Assembly (NCBI GenBank): GCA_030055515.1
Contig: JASFYI010000003.1
Span: forward strand, 164,506 to 228,505
Length of the DNA stretch: 64,000 nucleotides
Direction: 5' to 3'
Source: Methanolinea sp.
GTDB lineage: Archaea > Halobacteriota > Methanomicrobia > Methanomicrobiales > Methanospirillaceae
The position numbers were made by a program, and so were the translations under genes. The notes below the pieces were generated by a model. It had not been told where the DNA came from. It ran no database searches and saw only the letters and a list, made by a program, of their open reading frames with translations. This document shows, piece by piece, positions 63,211 through 64,000 of the stretch. Position 1 is the first letter of the stretch, and each line of letters starts with the position of its first letter.

Positions 63211-63435
63211 AAAATGGTGCGGGGCCGGCGTGCCGTGCCAACCTTTTGCGGAGAATATGCAAGAATAGTTCATAACTGTGCGCCACATCCGTATTCTCAC
63301 TACTGGGGGCCGGATGAATGAATCCGGTAAACCCACACGATACACGAATGACGGGGAGAGAGAAAAAAATCATGTCTCCGGGAACAGGGTATCTTCAAAA
63401 CATTCGAGAAATACACTTTTAACCCCCTCCCCAAA

Positions 63436-64000
63436 TCACCATTCAGCCAACCGTTGTAATTGAATCTTATCGCCCAATCCCAGAGAAATTACGAGTCCGA
63501 GTAAAAGTACATTCAGGCAGACCGTCTTTTTCACAGATCGCGTCGTATACTTGTGGATCCTCTTCAAACCGAATGCATTTTTCGCCATTTTGAAGACATC
63601 CTCGATGAGGGATCTCTTCTCCACGAGTTGGATCTCGTCGCGGAGGTACATCACCAACCGGCGCGCCAGGGAAGTGTATCTCTGGACGAGCTGTTTCGTA
63701 TCAGACCTCCCGGAAATCCAGAGGGGAAAATTGAGTTTCCTGAGCAGTTTGGGTAATGAGAAGTTCCTCTTAGCGAAGATCGCCGGGACGATGCTGAACG
63801 CGAAGATTCCCTCCACGTAGTTATCGTACGCGTAGTATCCCTTATCGAAAACGATTGTATCTCCAATCCGAATGATTCTGCGCCTTTTCAATTCACTCAC
63901 GATTTCACGGAAAATGGTGGAGTCGTGGGGAGATCCCGGATGGAGCAGGAAACAGACCGGCCGCAGGGAATGCGCATCGAGTGCGAGAGTGAGTTTGTAG
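63436..64000 (-). mobile_element. IS transposase (DDE type), N-terminal part outside window
   Basis: 188 residues of a DDE transposase are visible and run off the right edge. The first catalytic region is LALDAHSLRP at the edge, the second Asp is in VFDKGYYAYDNY, and the Glu is in LIEDVFKMAKNAFGLKRIHK, as in IS4/IS5-related DDE_Tnp_1 proteins. The stop is TGA at 63436-63438. The sequence is lower in GC than neighbouring genes, so acquisition by transfer is likely. No inverted repeat could be assigned at the right end because the left end of the element is not in view. Confidence 0.8.

Overview
The window is a gene-dense, high-GC archaeal chromosome segment. Mtd and Mer (two H4MPT enzymes of methanogenesis), a PaaK-like coenzyme F390 synthetase, an MfnE-like methanofuran enzyme, an S-layer protein with a C-terminal PGF sorting signal, NrpR and a 7S SRP RNA together point to a hydrogenotrophic methanogen of the order Methanomicrobiales. 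This genus-level placement is inference; Methanoculleus- or Methanolinea-like relatives would fit. No CRISPR array, prophage or plasmid function is seen. The only mobile element is an IS transposase cut by the right edge.

Layout. 1-3300: a double-rubredoxin gene cut by the left edge, F390 synthetase, MarC and a SpeD-like protein. 3589-20247: one long minus-strand block. It starts with the S10/spc ribosomal cluster (rpl3 to rpl15, with rnp1 inside), runs on into secY, adkA, an EMC3/YidC-like protein and cmk, and then carries three appended genes (metallo-hydrolase, GNAT, DUF2156). Many of its genes overlap by 1-8 bases. Upstream lies a roughly 460-nt, strongly structured, apparently non-coding stretch with its own TATA box (20250-20745), which I regard as the most unusual element of the window. 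20764-27017: a Tfx regulator, mtd, a GalT-like protein, mer, a divergent FtsZ/tubulin-like protein, NrpR and a dUTPase/dCTP deaminase-family protein. 27076-38794: tRNA-Arg, two cell-surface proteins (one is the S-layer protein), AMP phosphorylase, thymidylate synthase, tRNA-Gln, the C/D-box pair fibrillarin-Nop5, a TctA-like permease, and hemD overlapping cbf5/truB.

38882-46676: tRNA-Ser, a solitary DNA methyltransferase overlapping iorB-iorA, tRNA-Ile, two small unknown genes, a radical-SAM methylthiotransferase and the NAD genes nadX-nadC. 46777-51413: a HEAT-repeat protein and a run of membrane-linked or regulatory proteins: a membrane-anchored resolvase-like protein, a KaiC-like protein without P-loop, a kinase-like membrane sensor without ATPase, an OB-fold membrane protein and a secreted phospholipase D-type protein. 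51486-63210: mfnE, a zinc-finger microprotein with ef1b, mdh, the SRP RNA, a zinc-ribbon methyltransferase, two tRNAs, two M24 peptidases, an AAA ATPase with a PhnP-like hydrolase, rpoL, aIF2-beta and purL. 63436-64000: a partial IS transposase.

Taken together the genes serve translation and protein export (ribosome, SecY, SRP RNA, EMC3-like insertase, RNase P, snoRNP proteins, tRNAs), methanogenesis (Mtd, Mer, MfnE, F390), nucleotide and cofactor metabolism, and the cell envelope. Start codons were chosen by Shine-Dalgarno spacing where several were possible, and are noted when uncertain.
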